This document shows, one piece after another, positions 47,121 through 56,605 of a stretch of 64,000 nt of DNA. Numbering within the stretch: position 1 is the stretch's first letter; each line of letters starts with the position of its first letter. The stretch is from Burkholderia ubonensis (lineage in GTDB: Bacteria > Pseudomonadota > Gammaproteobacteria > Burkholderiales > Burkholderiaceae). A program made the position numbers and the translations under genes. The stretch spans positions 186,001 to 250,000 of the forward strand of contig NZ_CADFEB010000010.1 of the NCBI RefSeq assembly GCF_902833085.1, in the 5' to 3' direction. The notes under the pieces were generated by a model. It was not told where the DNA came from, searched no databases, and saw only the letters and a program-made list of their open reading frames with translations.

Positions 47121-48260
47121 ATGCAACACACGATGAAAAAGCTGGCAGGCGCAACGTTCGTTGCTGTCATGTCGCTGGCGGGGACTGCGCATGCGGATGA
47201 CGTGAAGGTCGGCTACGCAGGGCCGATGACGGGTGCGCAGGCGCATTACGGCAAGGATATGCAGAACGGCATCGTGCTCGCGATCGAGGATTTCAACGCG
47301 ACCAAGCCGATGATCGGCGGCAAGCCGGTGAAGTTCGTGCTCGACACGCAGGACGACCAGGCTGACCCGCGCACGGGCACGACGGTCGCGCAGAAGCTCG
47401 TCGACGACGGCATCAAGGGCATGCTCGGCCACTTCAACTCGGGCACGACGATTCCGGCATCGCGCATCTACGCGAACGCGGGCATTCCGCAGATCGCGAT
47501 GGCGACCGCGCCGGAATACACGCAGCAGGGTTACAAGACGACCTTCCGCATGATGACGTCCGACACGCAGCAGGGCTCGGTGGCGGGCACGTTCGTCGCG
47601 AAGGATCTCGGCCTGAAGAAGATCGCGATCGTCGACGACCGCACCGCTTACGGCCAGGGTCTCGCCGACCAGTTCGAGAAGGCGGCGAAGGCGGCCGGCG
47701 CGACGATCGTGATGCGCGAATTCACGAACGACAAGGCAGTCGACTTCAAGGCGATCCTGACGAAGCTGAAGGCGGCCCAGCCGGACATCGTCTACTACGG
47801 CGGCGCGGATTCGCAGGCGGCGCCGATGGTCAAGCAGATGAAGGCGCTGGGCTTCAAGGCGCCGCTGATGGGCGGCGAAATGGTGAAGACGCCGACGTTC
47901 CTGAAGATCGCGGGTGACGCGGCCGACGGCACGATCGCTTCGCTCGCGGGCCTGCCGCTCGACGAGATGCCTGGCGGCAAGTCGTACGCCGACAAGTACA
48001 AGAAGCGCTTCGGCGAGGACGTGCAGACCTATTCGCCGTATTCGTACGACGGCGCGATGGCGCTGTTCAACGCGATGAAGAAGGCGAACTCGACCGATCC
48101 GGCGAAGTACCTGCCGCTGCTTGCGAAGACCGACATGGCTGGCGTCACGTCGACCCACCTCGCGTATGACGCGAAGGGCGACCTGAAGAACGGCGGCATT
48201 ACGATGTACAAGGTCGAGAAGGGCGAGTGGAAGCCGCTGAAGAGCATCGGCGGCAAGTAA
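47121..48260 (+). CDS. Leu/Ile/Val-type periplasmic binding protein (orphan)
   Basis: A 379-residue Peripla_BP_6 protein resembling LivJ/LivK. The signal peptide ends MSLAGTAHA, mature ADDVKVGYAGPMTGAQAHYGKD. The ligand-site pattern FNSGTTIPAS and DDRTAYGQGLADQF fits branched-chain amino-acid binders. AGGAGAA precedes the ATG at 47121. It follows putA by 85 bp and has its own terminator. No permease or ATPase gene is adjacent, so it must use a transporter encoded elsewhere, perhaps one of those at 11-21.6 kb. Confidence 0.93.
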   Translation: MQHTMKKLAGATFVAVMSLAGTAHADDVKVGYAGPMTGAQAHYGKDMQNGIVLAIEDFNATKPMIGGKPVKFVLDTQDDQADPRTGTTVAQKLVDDGIKGMLGHFNSGTTIPASRIYANAGIPQIAMATAPEYTQQGYKTTFRMMTSDTQQGSVAGTFVAKDLGLKKIAIVDDRTAYGQGLADQFEKAAKAAGATIVMREFTNDKAVDFKAILTKLKAAQPDIVYYGGADSQAAPMVKQMKALGFKAPLMGGEMVKTPTFLKIAGDAADGTIASLAGLPLDEMPGGKSYADKYKKRFGEDVQTYSPYSYDGAMALFNAMKKANSTDPAKYLPLLAKTDMAGVTSTHLAYDAKGDLKNGGITMYKVEKGEWKPLKSIGGK

Positions 48261-48310
48261 GCATCACGTCCGCGGGCGGCGGCGGATGCCGCCGCTCGTG
48301 CGGCACATTG

Positions 48311-48346
48311 AAAGCCACCGGGCCGAAAGGTCCGGTGGCTTTTTTC
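48311..48346 (+). terminator. Intrinsic terminator
   Basis: Stem AAAGCCACCGG / CCGGTGGCTTT with a ten-base loop running into a run of six Ts. It lies 50 bp after the binding-protein stop. Its A-rich left arm could also help stop the convergent ligase transcript. Confidence 0.93.
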
Positions 48347-48365
48347 TCGACCTGACGGCTCGCGT

Positions 48366-49874
48366 TCAACCGTCCCGCCGGCGCAGCAGGAACTTCTGCA
48401 GCTTGCCCGTCGGCGTGCGCGGCAGCGCATCCGCGAATACGACCTCGCGCGGCACCTTGTACGCGGCGAGCCGTTCCGCGCAGAACGCGCGCAGCGCATC
48501 CACGTCACGCGCTGCGCCGGCGCGCACGACGACGTGCGCGACCACCGTCTCGCCCCATTCCGGATGCGGGATGCCGACGACGGCCGCGTCGAGCACGTCC
48601 GGATGCGCGACCAGCACGTCCTCCACTTCCTTCGAATAGACGTTCTCGCCGCCCGTGACGATCATGTCCTTCAGCCGGTCGACGAGGAACAGGTAGCCAT
48701 CCTGATCGATTCGCGCGACGTCGCCGGTGCGATACCAGCCGTCCGGCGCGAACGCGGCGCGTGTCGCGGCCGGATCGTCGAGATAGCCGAGCATCATGCT
48801 GTCGGTCTTCAGCCAGATCTCGCCGGCCTCGCCGGGCTGCGCGTCGGCGCCGTCCGTGCGCACGACGCGCAGGTCGACGCCGGGGCCGCCGTGATGGCCG
48901 ATCGAGCCGGCCTTCGCGACCTGCTCGTCCGGATACAGAGAGGTGCCGGCCGGCCCCGCCTCGGTCATGCCGTACACCTGGAAGAATGCGCCGCCCCGGT
49001 ACGCGTGCGCGAGCCGCTCGGCCTGCGCGGCGCCGATCGGCCCGCCGCCGTAGATCCATGCGCGCACGCTCGTCAGGTCGTACGCGGCGAAGCCTTCCAC
49101 TTGGTCGAGCGGCAGCGTGTACGACACCGGCGCGCCGAAATAGAGCGTCACGCGCTCGCGCTCGACCGTCTGCAGGAAGCGCAGCGGATGGTACTCGCGC
49201 AGCAGTACGACGGTGCCGCCCGCGATCAGCGTGCCGCCGAACCAGTTGTTGAGCGGCGACGAATGCCAGATCGGCATCGCCATCAGCGTGCGCTCGTCGC
49301 GCGTGATCGACAGCGCGAGCGCGGCCTGCATCGCCGCGAGCGTCACCGTGCGATGGCTGTGCATGCAGCCCTTCGGGCGGCCGGTCGTGCCGGACGTGTA
49401 GAGGATCTGCGCGAGATCGCCGTCGGCGGGCTCGATGCCGGCGACGCCGTCCGCTGCCGCGAGCATCGTGTCGAAGCACGGCAGGCCGGCCGGCGCGCCT
49501 TCCGTCACGAGGCGCTGCGCGGGGTGCGCGACGCGTTCGAGCACGGGCGCGAGCGACGCGTCGAACAGGATCGCCTTGCTGCCGCTATGCGCGAGCACGT
49601 AGTCGATTTCGGCGGCCTGCAGCTTGTGATTGACGGGCACGAACGCCGCGCCGAGCCGCCACGCGCCGAACAGCAGGTCGACGAACGCGGGCGTGTTGAA
49701 GCACATGGCCGCCACGCGGTCGCCCGCCGCGACGCCGAGCGCGCTCAGCACGGCCGCCGCGCGGTGCGAGCGGTCGCGCGCCTGCGCGTAGGTGATCGTC
49801 GCGCCGTCGTAGCGCAGGAACGGTTTGCCGGGTGTGGCGCGCGCGGCGCGGTCGAGGGCGGCGACGAGGTTCAT
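48366..49874 (-). CDS. AMP-binding acyl-CoA ligase
   Basis: ANL-superfamily CoA ligase of 502 residues. Motifs are ILYTSGTTGRPKGCMHSH (P-loop), YGMTEAGPAGTSLYPDE (A5), GYLDDPAATRAAFAPDGWYRTGDVARID (A7), DRLKDMIVTGGENVYSKEVEDVL (A8) and LPRTPTGKLQKFLLR with the catalytic lysine (A10). The ATG at 49872-49874 begins MNLVAALDRAARATPGKPF. It is 40 bp downstream of the AidB-like dehydrogenase and co-directional, so likely co-transcribed. The pair suggests breakdown of an unidentified acid via its CoA ester. Confidence 0.93.
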   Translation of the reverse strand: MNLVAALDRAARATPGKPFLRYDGATITYAQARDRSHRAAAVLSALGVAAGDRVAAMCFNTPAFVDLLFGAWRLGAAFVPVNHKLQAAEIDYVLAHSGSKAILFDASLAPVLERVAHPAQRLVTEGAPAGLPCFDTMLAAADGVAGIEPADGDLAQILYTSGTTGRPKGCMHSHRTVTLAAMQAALALSITRDERTLMAMPIWHSSPLNNWFGGTLIAGGTVVLLREYHPLRFLQTVERERVTLYFGAPVSYTLPLDQVEGFAAYDLTSVRAWIYGGGPIGAAQAERLAHAYRGGAFFQVYGMTEAGPAGTSLYPDEQVAKAGSIGHHGGPGVDLRVVRTDGADAQPGEAGEIWLKTDSMMLGYLDDPAATRAAFAPDGWYRTGDVARIDQDGYLFLVDRLKDMIVTGGENVYSKEVEDVLVAHPDVLDAAVVGIPHPEWGETVVAHVVVRAGAARDVDALRAFCAERLAAYKVPREVVFADALPRTPTGKLQKFLLRRRDG

Positions 49875-49914
49875 TGAGGTTTCCTGAGCAAATCCGTGAC
49901 GAATTGCGCGGCGC

Positions 49915-51567
49915 TCAGGCGGGATACGCGCGCCGCAGCAGCGCGGCAACGTCGACGCCGCGCGGATCGAAGCCGCCCGCGATGCGGCCCCACGCCGGTT
50001 CGGCGAGCCGCGTCGCGACGAACGCGTCGGCCACCGCGGCCGGCGCGTCGCGCCGCAGCAGGCATGCCTGCGCGGCGAGCACGAGACGCTGCGCGAACAG
50101 GCGGCCGGACGCTTCGAGCGTATCGGGCGGCGCGGCGAGCATCGCGCGCAGCGCGTCGAGCGCGGCGCGGATGCGCGGCTCGTCGCCGCCCAGTTCGCGC
50201 AGCTCGTCGAAGAGCGCGGCGGCGGCATCCGGCTCGCGCGACACCGCGCGCAGCACGTCGAGACACATTACGTTGCCGGAGCCTTCCCAGATCGAGTTGA
50301 CGGGCGCTTCGCGGAACAGCCGCGCGATCGGGCCGTCGTCGACGTAGCCGTTGCCGCCGAACACTTCCATCACTTCGCCGGTCAGCTCGACCGCGCGCTT
50401 GCAGACCCAGAACTTCGCGGCGGGCGTGACGATCCGCTTCCACGCGCGCTCGCCCGGCGTGTCGTCGCGTTCGAACGCGGCGGCGAGCCGCATCGCCAGC
50501 GCGAGCGCGGCCTCGCTTTCGAGCGCGAGATCGGCGAGCACCGTGCGCATCAGCGGCTGCTCGGCGAGCGCGCGGCCGAACGCATGGCGCTGTCGGGTGT
50601 ATGCGATCGCCTGCACGACGCCCTGGCGCAGCATCGCCGCGCTGCCGAGCACGCAGTTCAGGCGCGTGTAGGTCGCCATCTCGATGATGGTCGGGATGCC
50701 GCGGCCTTCGTCGCCGAGCATGATGCCCCACGCATCGTCGAGCTCGATCTCGCTGCTCGAATTGCTGCGGTTGCCGACCTTGTCCTTCAGGCGCTGGATC
50801 TCGACCGCGTTCTTCGTGCCGTCGGGCCGCCAGCGCGGCACGTAGAAGCACGACGGGCCGCCGGCGTCGGTGCGCGCGACGACGAGGTGCGCGTCGCACA
50901 TCGGCGCGGAGAAGAACCACTTGTGGCCGCGCAGCAGGTACTCGCCGCCGCGGCCGCCCGCGCCCACCGGCGTCGCGAGCGTCGTGTTCGCGCGCACGTC
51001 GGAGCCGCCCTGTTTCTCGGTCATGCCCATGCCGATCCAGATCGAGCGCTTGTCCGCGACCGGCACGTCGCGCGGGTCGTAGACGTCGCTGTAGAGCTTG
51101 TCGCGCAGCATCTCCCACAGCGCGGGCTCCTTCTGCAGCACCGGGATCGCGGCCTGCGTCATCGTCGCCGGGCACAGCGTGCCGGCCTCGATCTGGCCGT
51201 GCAGGTAGAAGCCGGCCGCGCTCGCCGCCCAGCGGCCGGGCCGCGTGTCGCGAAACGCGAGCGACACGAAGCCTTCGGCGCGATACAGGCCGAGCAGCGC
51301 GTGCCAGGCCGGATGGAACTCGACGCGGTCGATGCGCCGGCCGCGCCGGTCGAACGCGTGCAGTTCCGGCGGATAGTGGTTCGCGTCGTCGGCGAGCTGC
51401 GCGGTGTCGGCGCTGCCGAGGCGGGCGCCGTACGCGTCGAGCTGCGGCTCGGCCCAGCCGGCGCCGGCGCGCGCGAGCGCCTCGCGCAGCGCGGCGTCGG
51501 TCGTGAAGAGGTTATAGTCGACGAGTTCGTCGAACTGGTTCGAGACTGCGTGCGTCGGGCCTGTCAT
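49915..51567 (-). CDS. aidB: AidB-like acyl-CoA dehydrogenase
   Basis: FAD-dependent flavoprotein of 550 residues in the AidB/isovaleryl-CoA dehydrogenase group. AidB hallmarks are THAVSNQFDELVDYNLF at the N-terminus, FHPAWHALLGL, GMGMTEKQGGSDVRANTT, LRGHKWFFSAPMCDAHLVVA, LKDKVGNRSNSSSEIE and APVNSIWEGSGNVMCLDVLR. E. coli AidB is induced during alkylation stress and protects DNA. Here the linkage to a CoA ligase and a TetR gene argues equally for a catabolic role. It is divergent from the TetR gene with a 54-bp gap. Confidence 0.88.
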   Translation of the reverse strand: MTGPTHAVSNQFDELVDYNLFTTDAALREALARAGAGWAEPQLDAYGARLGSADTAQLADDANHYPPELHAFDRRGRRIDRVEFHPAWHALLGLYRAEGFVSLAFRDTRPGRWAASAAGFYLHGQIEAGTLCPATMTQAAIPVLQKEPALWEMLRDKLYSDVYDPRDVPVADKRSIWIGMGMTEKQGGSDVRANTTLATPVGAGGRGGEYLLRGHKWFFSAPMCDAHLVVARTDAGGPSCFYVPRWRPDGTKNAVEIQRLKDKVGNRSNSSSEIELDDAWGIMLGDEGRGIPTIIEMATYTRLNCVLGSAAMLRQGVVQAIAYTRQRHAFGRALAEQPLMRTVLADLALESEAALALAMRLAAAFERDDTPGERAWKRIVTPAAKFWVCKRAVELTGEVMEVFGGNGYVDDGPIARLFREAPVNSIWEGSGNVMCLDVLRAVSREPDAAAALFDELRELGGDEPRIRAALDALRAMLAAPPDTLEASGRLFAQRLVLAAQACLLRRDAPAAVADAFVATRLAEPAWGRIAGGFDPRGVDVAALLRRAYPA

Positions 51568-51621
51568 CGATGTGTCTCCTCATCCGGGGCTTCGTCCTGT
51601 CCTGATTCCAGAGTAGCAAAT

Positions 51622-52302
51622 ATGCCGCCGCGACATGTTCAGGTTCCGGCGCCGCCCGGCACGCCGGCGGCGCAACCCCGGCCCGCGCTGCGCCGCCGGC
51701 CGCGCCAGCCGCGCGCGCAGGCGAGCTCCGATGCGCTGCAGCAGGCGTTCGTTCAGCTTTTGCTCGAACGCGGGTATGCGAAAGCGACGATCCGCGAGAT
51801 TGCGGCGGTGGCGGGCGTGAGCGTCGGCACCTTCTACGAGTATTTCGCCGACAAGCAGAGCCTCGCGGCGCTGTGCATCCACCGGCGCGTGCAGGCGATG
51901 GCCGACCAGCTGCGCGCCGCGGCCCAGGCGCTGCGCGGCCGTCCGCGTGCCGAAGTGGCCGCCGCGTTCGTCGATCTGCAGGTTGGCGTCGTGAATGCGG
52001 ACGCCGGGTTGTGGAGCGCGCTGTTCGCGCTCGAGCGGCAGGTGTCGCCGCTCGCCGCATACCGGCGTCATTACGATGGCTACGTCGAACTGTGGCGCGA
52101 CGCGCTGGCGCACGCGGCCGATCCGCCGCCGGCAGAACGGCTCGGCGAAGTCGCGCGGCTCGCGCATTCGCTCTGCTATGGCTGGGTGTCGCAGTCGCTG
52201 CTGACGCGCGGGCCCGCGCCCGGCGCCGCCGCGCTGCGCGACGAACTGCATGCGGCGCTGCAGGCTTACCTGGCCGCCGTGCCGGGGGCGTCGCGCGGGT
52301 GA
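51622..52302 (+). CDS. TetR-family transcriptional regulator
   Basis: A 226-residue regulator. A Pro/Arg-rich N-terminal tail of about 30 residues precedes the TetR helix-turn-helix (ALQQAFVQLLLERGYAKATIREIAAVAGVSVGTFYEYFADKQSLA, about 37-85). The C-terminal ligand domain includes NADAGLWSALFALERQVSPLAAYRRHYDGY. The ATG at 51622 was chosen over a long upstream open frame that is antisense to aidB. It is divergent from the aidB-ligase pair and so probably represses it; the ligand is likely an acyl-CoA. Confidence 0.9.
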   Translation: MPPRHVQVPAPPGTPAAQPRPALRRRPRQPRAQASSDALQQAFVQLLLERGYAKATIREIAAVAGVSVGTFYEYFADKQSLAALCIHRRVQAMADQLRAAAQALRGRPRAEVAAAFVDLQVGVVNADAGLWSALFALERQVSPLAAYRRHYDGYVELWRDALAHAADPPPAERLGEVARLAHSLCYGWVSQSLLTRGPAPGAAALRDELHAALQAYLAAVPGASRG

Positions 52303-52524
52303 CGCCTGCCCGATCGCTTCCGCCCGCAACGCGAAATGCCTTCATTGCATGACGGGAGCCGCCAATCCTCTAAGAATTGAACCCGGTGCGATGCGAGCCA
52401 TGAGCTGAATGCATGGCTCCCATGACTATCTTTCGATTGCCGCGCGATATTGGCTGCGGCTAAATCGGTCGAACGATCCGGATGCGCTCGTCGCATCCGC
52501 CAGCGCACCAAACCAGGAGGAGTC

Positions 52525-53679
52525 ATGCGAAGCGTCACCGCGCCCCGTTCGAAGCTGCCCGACGTCGGGACGACGATCTTCACCGTGATCGGCCAGCTCG
52601 CCGCGCAGCACGATGCGCTGAACCTGTCGCAGGGCGCGCCGAATTTCGCGCCCGATCCGGCACTCGTCGAAGGCGTCGCGCGCGCGATGCGCGACGGGCA
52701 CAACCAGTACGCGCCGATGGCCGGCGTCGCGCCGCTGCGCGAGCGGCTTGCCGAGAAGACCGAGGCGCTCTACGGCACCCGCTACGACCCGGCCACCGAA
52801 ATCACGGTGATCGCGAGCGCGAGCGAGGGGCTGTATGCGGCGATCAGCGCGCTCGTGCACCCGGGCGACGAGGTGATCTACTTCGAGCCGTCGTTCGACA
52901 GCTATGCGCCGATCGTGCGGATGCAGGGCGCGTCGCCGGTCGCGATCAAGCTGTCGCCCGAGCACTTTCGCGTCGACTGGGACGAGGTGGCCGCAGCGAT
53001 CACGCCGCGCACGCGGATGATCATCGTCAACACGCCGCACAACCCGACCGCGACGGTGTTCTCCGAAGCGGACGTCGCGCGCCTCGCGCAGCTCACGCAC
53101 GGCACCGACATCGTGATCCTGTCCGACGAAGTCTACGAGCACGTCGTGTTCGACGGCGCGCTGCACCAGAGCATGGCACGGCATCGCGAGCTGGCCGAGC
53201 GCAGCGTGATCGTGTCGTCGTTCGGCAAGTCGTTCCACGTGACCGGCTGGCGGGTCGGCTACTGTCTCGCGCCGGCCGAGCTGATGGACGAGATCCGCAA
53301 GGTGCATCAGTTCATGGTGTTCTCGGCCGATACGCCGATGCAGATCGCGTTCGCCGAGGTGCTCGCGCAGCCCGACAGCTATCTCGGCCTGTCGGCGTTC
53401 TACCAGGCCAAGCGCGACCTGCTCGCGCGCGAACTGGCCGATTCGCGCTTCGAGCTGCTGCCGAGCGAAGGCTCGTTCTTCATGCTCGCGCGGTTCCGGC
53501 ATTTCTCCGACGAGCGCGACAGCGATTTCGTGCTGCGCCTGATCCGCGACGCGCGCGTCGCGACCATTCCGCTGTCGGCGTTCTACACCGACGGCACCGA
53601 CGCCGGCGTGATCCGGCTCAGCTTTTCGAAGGACGACGCGACGCTGATCGAAGGCGCGCGCCGGTTGCGCGGCATCTGA
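52525..53679 (+). CDS. Class I/II PLP aminotransferase (methionine/kynurenine type)
   Basis: Fold-type I aminotransferase of 384 residues resembling YbdL/methionine aminotransferase and kynurenine aminotransferase. The N-terminus is TIFTVIGQLAAQHDALNLSQGAPNF, then VNTPHNPTATVFSEAD, ILSDEVYEHVVFDG, and PLP lysine K235 in VSSFGKSFHVTGWRVGY. An excellent Shine-Dalgarno AGGAGGAG precedes ATG 52525. An 8-bp hairpin GAGCCATG/CATGGCTC sits about 110 bp upstream and may be regulatory. An amino-acid binding-protein gene follows after 30 bp. Confidence 0.9.
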   Translation: MRSVTAPRSKLPDVGTTIFTVIGQLAAQHDALNLSQGAPNFAPDPALVEGVARAMRDGHNQYAPMAGVAPLRERLAEKTEALYGTRYDPATEITVIASASEGLYAAISALVHPGDEVIYFEPSFDSYAPIVRMQGASPVAIKLSPEHFRVDWDEVAAAITPRTRMIIVNTPHNPTATVFSEADVARLAQLTHGTDIVILSDEVYEHVVFDGALHQSMARHRELAERSVIVSSFGKSFHVTGWRVGYCLAPAELMDEIRKVHQFMVFSADTPMQIAFAEVLAQPDSYLGLSAFYQAKRDLLARELADSRFELLPSEGSFFMLARFRHFSDERDSDFVLRLIRDARVATIPLSAFYTDGTDAGVIRLSFSKDDATLIEGARRLRGI

Positions 53680-53709
53680 TCATGACTTCGGTCGACTAGG
53701 GAGACCTCG

Positions 53710-54492
53710 ATGAAACACCTGAAACTCTGGCTCGCGCTCGCCTGCGCGTTCGGCTCCGGCGCGGCGTGCGCCGACGGGCAGCAGATGCTGCGCTTCGGCC
53801 TCGAGGCCCAATATCCGCCGTTCGAGTCGAAGGCGCCGAGCGGCGACCTGCAGGGCTTCGACATCGACGTCGGCAATGCGGTGTGCCAGACCGCGAAGCT
53901 GTCGTGCAAATGGGTCGAGACGTCGTTCGACGGACTGATTCCCGCGCTGCAGGGCCGCAAGTTCGACGCGATCAACTCGGCGATGAACGCGACCGAGCAG
54001 CGGCGCCAGGCGATCGACTTCACGACGATCATCTACCGCGTGCCGACGCAGCTGATCGCGCGCAACGGCAGCGGCCTGCAGCCGACGCCGGAATCGCTGA
54101 AGGGCAAGCGCGTCGGCGTGCTGCAGGCGTCGATCCAGGAAACCTATGCGAAGGCGCACTGGGAGCCGGCCGGCGTGTCGGTGGTCGCGTACCAGGACCA
54201 GAACCAGGCGTACGCGGATCTCGTGGCGGGCCGCCTCGACGCGACGCTGGTGCTCGCGCCGTCCGGCCAGCGCGGCTTCCTGTCGCGCCCGGACGGCAAG
54301 GACTTCTCGTTCGTCGGGCAGCCGGTGCGCGACGAACGGATTCTCGGCAACGGCATCGCGTTCGGCCTGCGCAAGGGCGACGACGCGCTGAAGGCGAAGC
54401 TGAACGCCGCGATCGACAAGCTGAAAACCGACGGCACGGTCAAGACGCTGGGCCGGAAGTACTTCGGCGACATCGACATCTCGACGAAGTAA
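53710..54492 (+). CDS. Amino-acid periplasmic binding protein (SBP family 3)
   Basis: A 260-residue receptor of the HisJ/ArgT/GlnH type. The signal peptide MKHLKLWLALACAFGSGAAC is followed by ADGQQMLRFGLEAQYPPFESK, the family opening, and NSAMNATEQRRQAIDFT. The terminal FGDIDISTK is typical. Cys15 and Cys20 of the leader are not a convincing lipobox. It has no ABC partners here. It is in line with the aminotransferase (30 bp) and a FAD oxidase (13 bp), suggesting an operon handling one amino or keto acid. Confidence 0.9.
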   Translation: MKHLKLWLALACAFGSGAACADGQQMLRFGLEAQYPPFESKAPSGDLQGFDIDVGNAVCQTAKLSCKWVETSFDGLIPALQGRKFDAINSAMNATEQRRQAIDFTTIIYRVPTQLIARNGSGLQPTPESLKGKRVGVLQASIQETYAKAHWEPAGVSVVAYQDQNQAYADLVAGRLDATLVLAPSGQRGFLSRPDGKDFSFVGQPVRDERILGNGIAFGLRKGDDALKAKLNAAIDKLKTDGTVKTLGRKYFGDIDISTK

Positions 54493-54505
54493 GGACAACG
54501 ACGCG

Positions 54506-55924
54506 ATGTCCAGCAGCGATCAGGCGACTGACGACGGTGCGGTGCACGGCGGCGATGCGATCGTCGCCGCGCTCGTGGCGGAACTCGGCGCGGCATGCGT
54601 GACGCCGTCGGCCGACATCGAGCCGCGCTTTTTCACCGCGTACAACGAGCCGCCCGGCGTGCGGCCGCGCGCGCTGGTGCGTGCGCGCAGCGTCGACGAC
54701 GTGTCGCGCGCGCTCGCATTGTGCACGCGGCTCGGGCAGCCGGTCGTGCCGCAGGGCGGGCTGACCGGGCTGGCGCGCGGCGCGGTGGCGCTCGGCGGCG
54801 AGGTGGTGCTGGCGATGGAGCGGTTCGCGGGCGTCGAGTCGCTCGACGCCGCGGCGGGCACGATCACGGTGCACGCCGGCACGCCGCTGCAGACCGTGCA
54901 GGAGGCGGCCGAAGCGGCGGGCTTCACGTTCGGCGTCGACCTCGGCGCGCGCGGGTCGTGCCAGATCGGCGGCGCGCTCGCGACCAACGCGGGCGGCACT
55001 CGTGCGATCCGCTACGGGATGATGCGCGAGCAGGTGCTCGGGCTCGAGGCGGTGCTCGCGGACGGCACCGTCGTGTCGTCGATGAACCGGATGCTGAAGA
55101 ACAACGCCGGCTACGACCTGAAGCAGCTGTTCATCGGCAGCGAAGGCACGCTCGGCGTGATCACGCGCGCGGTGCTGCGGCTGCATCCGCAACTGGCGGC
55201 GCCCGCGACCGCGCTATGCCGGGTTGCCGGCTATGACGCGGTGGTCGGGCTGTGGAACCGCGTGCGCGCGCTGCCCGAGGTGGTCAGCTTCGAGGCGATG
55301 TGGCCGGCGTTCTACCGGTATGTCGCCGAACACACGCCCGGGGTCGTCGCGCCGTTTGCGGCCGACGACGGCTTCGCGGTGCTGATCGAATGCGCGACGA
55401 GCGCGCCGGGCGGCGATGCGCGACACGCGCTGGAGACGTGCCTCGCCGACTGCTTCGACGCGGGCCTCGTCGACGACGCGGCGCTCGCGACGTCGGAGCG
55501 GCAGGCGCGCGACATGTGGACGCTGCGCGAAGGCCTCGCGATCGACGCATTGCCGAATCTCGTCAACTTCGACGTGAGCCTGCCGACGGGCGAGCTCGGC
55601 GCGTTCGCCGCGCGCTGCGAAGCGGCGCTGCGCGCGCGCTGGCCGGCGGCCGTGTGCCTGTTCTTCGGGCACGTCGGTGACGGCAACGTGCATATCGGCG
55701 TGTCGCTCGCGGAGCACGACGCCGCGACCGGCGACGAACTGGATCGGGTCGTCTATGCAGTCGTGCGGGCGATGGGCGGCTCGATTTCCGCCGAGCACGG
55801 GATCGGCGTGCTGAAGCGCCCGTATCTGGGCTGCACGCGCAGCGATGCGGAAATCGGCCTGATGCGCCGGCTGAAGGACGCGCTCGATCCGCATCACATC
55901 CTGAATCCCGGCAAGGTGCTTTGA
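54506..55924 (+). CDS. GlcD-like FAD-binding 2-hydroxyacid oxidase/dehydrogenase
   Basis: A 472-residue flavoprotein of the vanillyl-alcohol-oxidase/GlcD family, oxidising a D-2-hydroxyacid such as glycolate, D-lactate or D-2-hydroxyglutarate. The FAD-binding part (about 45-220) has QPVVPQGGLTGLARGA and GARGSCQIGGALATNAGG. The C-terminal cap has FFGHVGDGNVHIGVSLAEH and SAEHGIGVLKRPYLG. No glcE or glcF is adjacent, so a stand-alone D-2-hydroxyglutarate/D-lactate type is more likely. It is the third gene of the aminotransferase set. Confidence 0.9.
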   Translation: MSSSDQATDDGAVHGGDAIVAALVAELGAACVTPSADIEPRFFTAYNEPPGVRPRALVRARSVDDVSRALALCTRLGQPVVPQGGLTGLARGAVALGGEVVLAMERFAGVESLDAAAGTITVHAGTPLQTVQEAAEAAGFTFGVDLGARGSCQIGGALATNAGGTRAIRYGMMREQVLGLEAVLADGTVVSSMNRMLKNNAGYDLKQLFIGSEGTLGVITRAVLRLHPQLAAPATALCRVAGYDAVVGLWNRVRALPEVVSFEAMWPAFYRYVAEHTPGVVAPFAADDGFAVLIECATSAPGGDARHALETCLADCFDAGLVDDAALATSERQARDMWTLREGLAIDALPNLVNFDVSLPTGELGAFAARCEAALRARWPAAVCLFFGHVGDGNVHIGVSLAEHDAATGDELDRVVYAVVRAMGGSISAEHGIGVLKRPYLGCTRSDAEIGLMRRLKDALDPHHILNPGKVL

Positions 55925-55964
55925 CGCGCGGCGCGAGGCCGGCCGGCAGCCGGCCCGGGTGCGA

Positions 55965-56531
55965 TCAGCCGTCGACCCAGCGCAGCGCGCCGATCCGCAG
56001 GTGGTCGACGACGCTGCGCACCCAGCCGAGCTCGGCGTCGAGCAGCACGAGCGCATGCTCGTTCTGCAGCAGGAACAGGCGCGGCACCTGCTCGGCCTGC
56101 GCGGCGTTGCGCAGCGCTTCGACGCGCGCGCGTTCGGCTTCGAGCGCGGCGATGCGGCGCTCGAGCTGCTGACGGGCGTCGTCGGCGTCGAGCAGCGGCA
56201 GGAACGCGAGCCCGGCGCCGAACGCCGGAAACTCGCGCGCGGGCTCCGCGAGCTGCGCGCGCAGCCACGCCTCCCCGGCGGCGCGCCCGGCATCGGTGAG
56301 TTCGTAGCGCGTGCGTTCCGGAAACGCGCCGTCGCGCTCGGTGTCGTGCACGGCGATCAGGCCGTCGCGCAGCAGGCGGTCGATCGTCTGGTACAGGCTC
56401 GTGCGCTGCCGCACGTTGACGACTTCGTCGTGGCCGCGCGATTTGAGTTGCTGCAGCATCCCGTACGGATGCAGCGGGCCTTCGGTGAGCGTCGCGAGGA
56501 TCGCGAGCGCCAGCGGCGATGGACGGCTCAT
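55965..56531 (-). CDS. PadR-family transcriptional regulator
   Basis: A 188-residue repressor. The N-terminal winged helix is PLALAILATLTEGPLHPYGMLQQLKSRGHDE, followed by RTSLYQTIDRLLRDGLI, and a C-terminal helical dimerisation domain (PadR C-terminal type, AAGEAWLRAQL then a coiled region to LGWVRSVVDHLRIG). An AT-rich dyad lies just upstream of its start, so it is probably autoregulated. The target genes are not evident; the neighbouring FAD oxidase converges on it. Confidence 0.9.
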   Translation of the reverse strand: MSRPSPLALAILATLTEGPLHPYGMLQQLKSRGHDEVVNVRQRTSLYQTIDRLLRDGLIAVHDTERDGAFPERTRYELTDAGRAAGEAWLRAQLAEPAREFPAFGAGLAFLPLLDADDARQQLERRIAALEAERARVEALRNAAQAEQVPRLFLLQNEHALVLLDAELGWVRSVVDHLRIGALRWVDG

Positions 56532-56554
56532 GGGGATAAATAGTCTTGCTATAT

Positions 56555-56573
56555 CTAGTTAAAATATAACTAG
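56555..56573. promoter_or_regulatory. AT-rich operator dyad upstream of PadR gene
   Basis: Perfect inverted repeat CTAGTTA-AAATA-TAACTAG, 24 bp upstream of the PadR start, in a strikingly AT-rich patch. It probably overlaps the promoter and serves PadR autoregulation. Confidence 0.6.
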
Positions 56574-56605
56574 TCTATGCGTGACTATCATATTCGACAA
56601 GGGTT

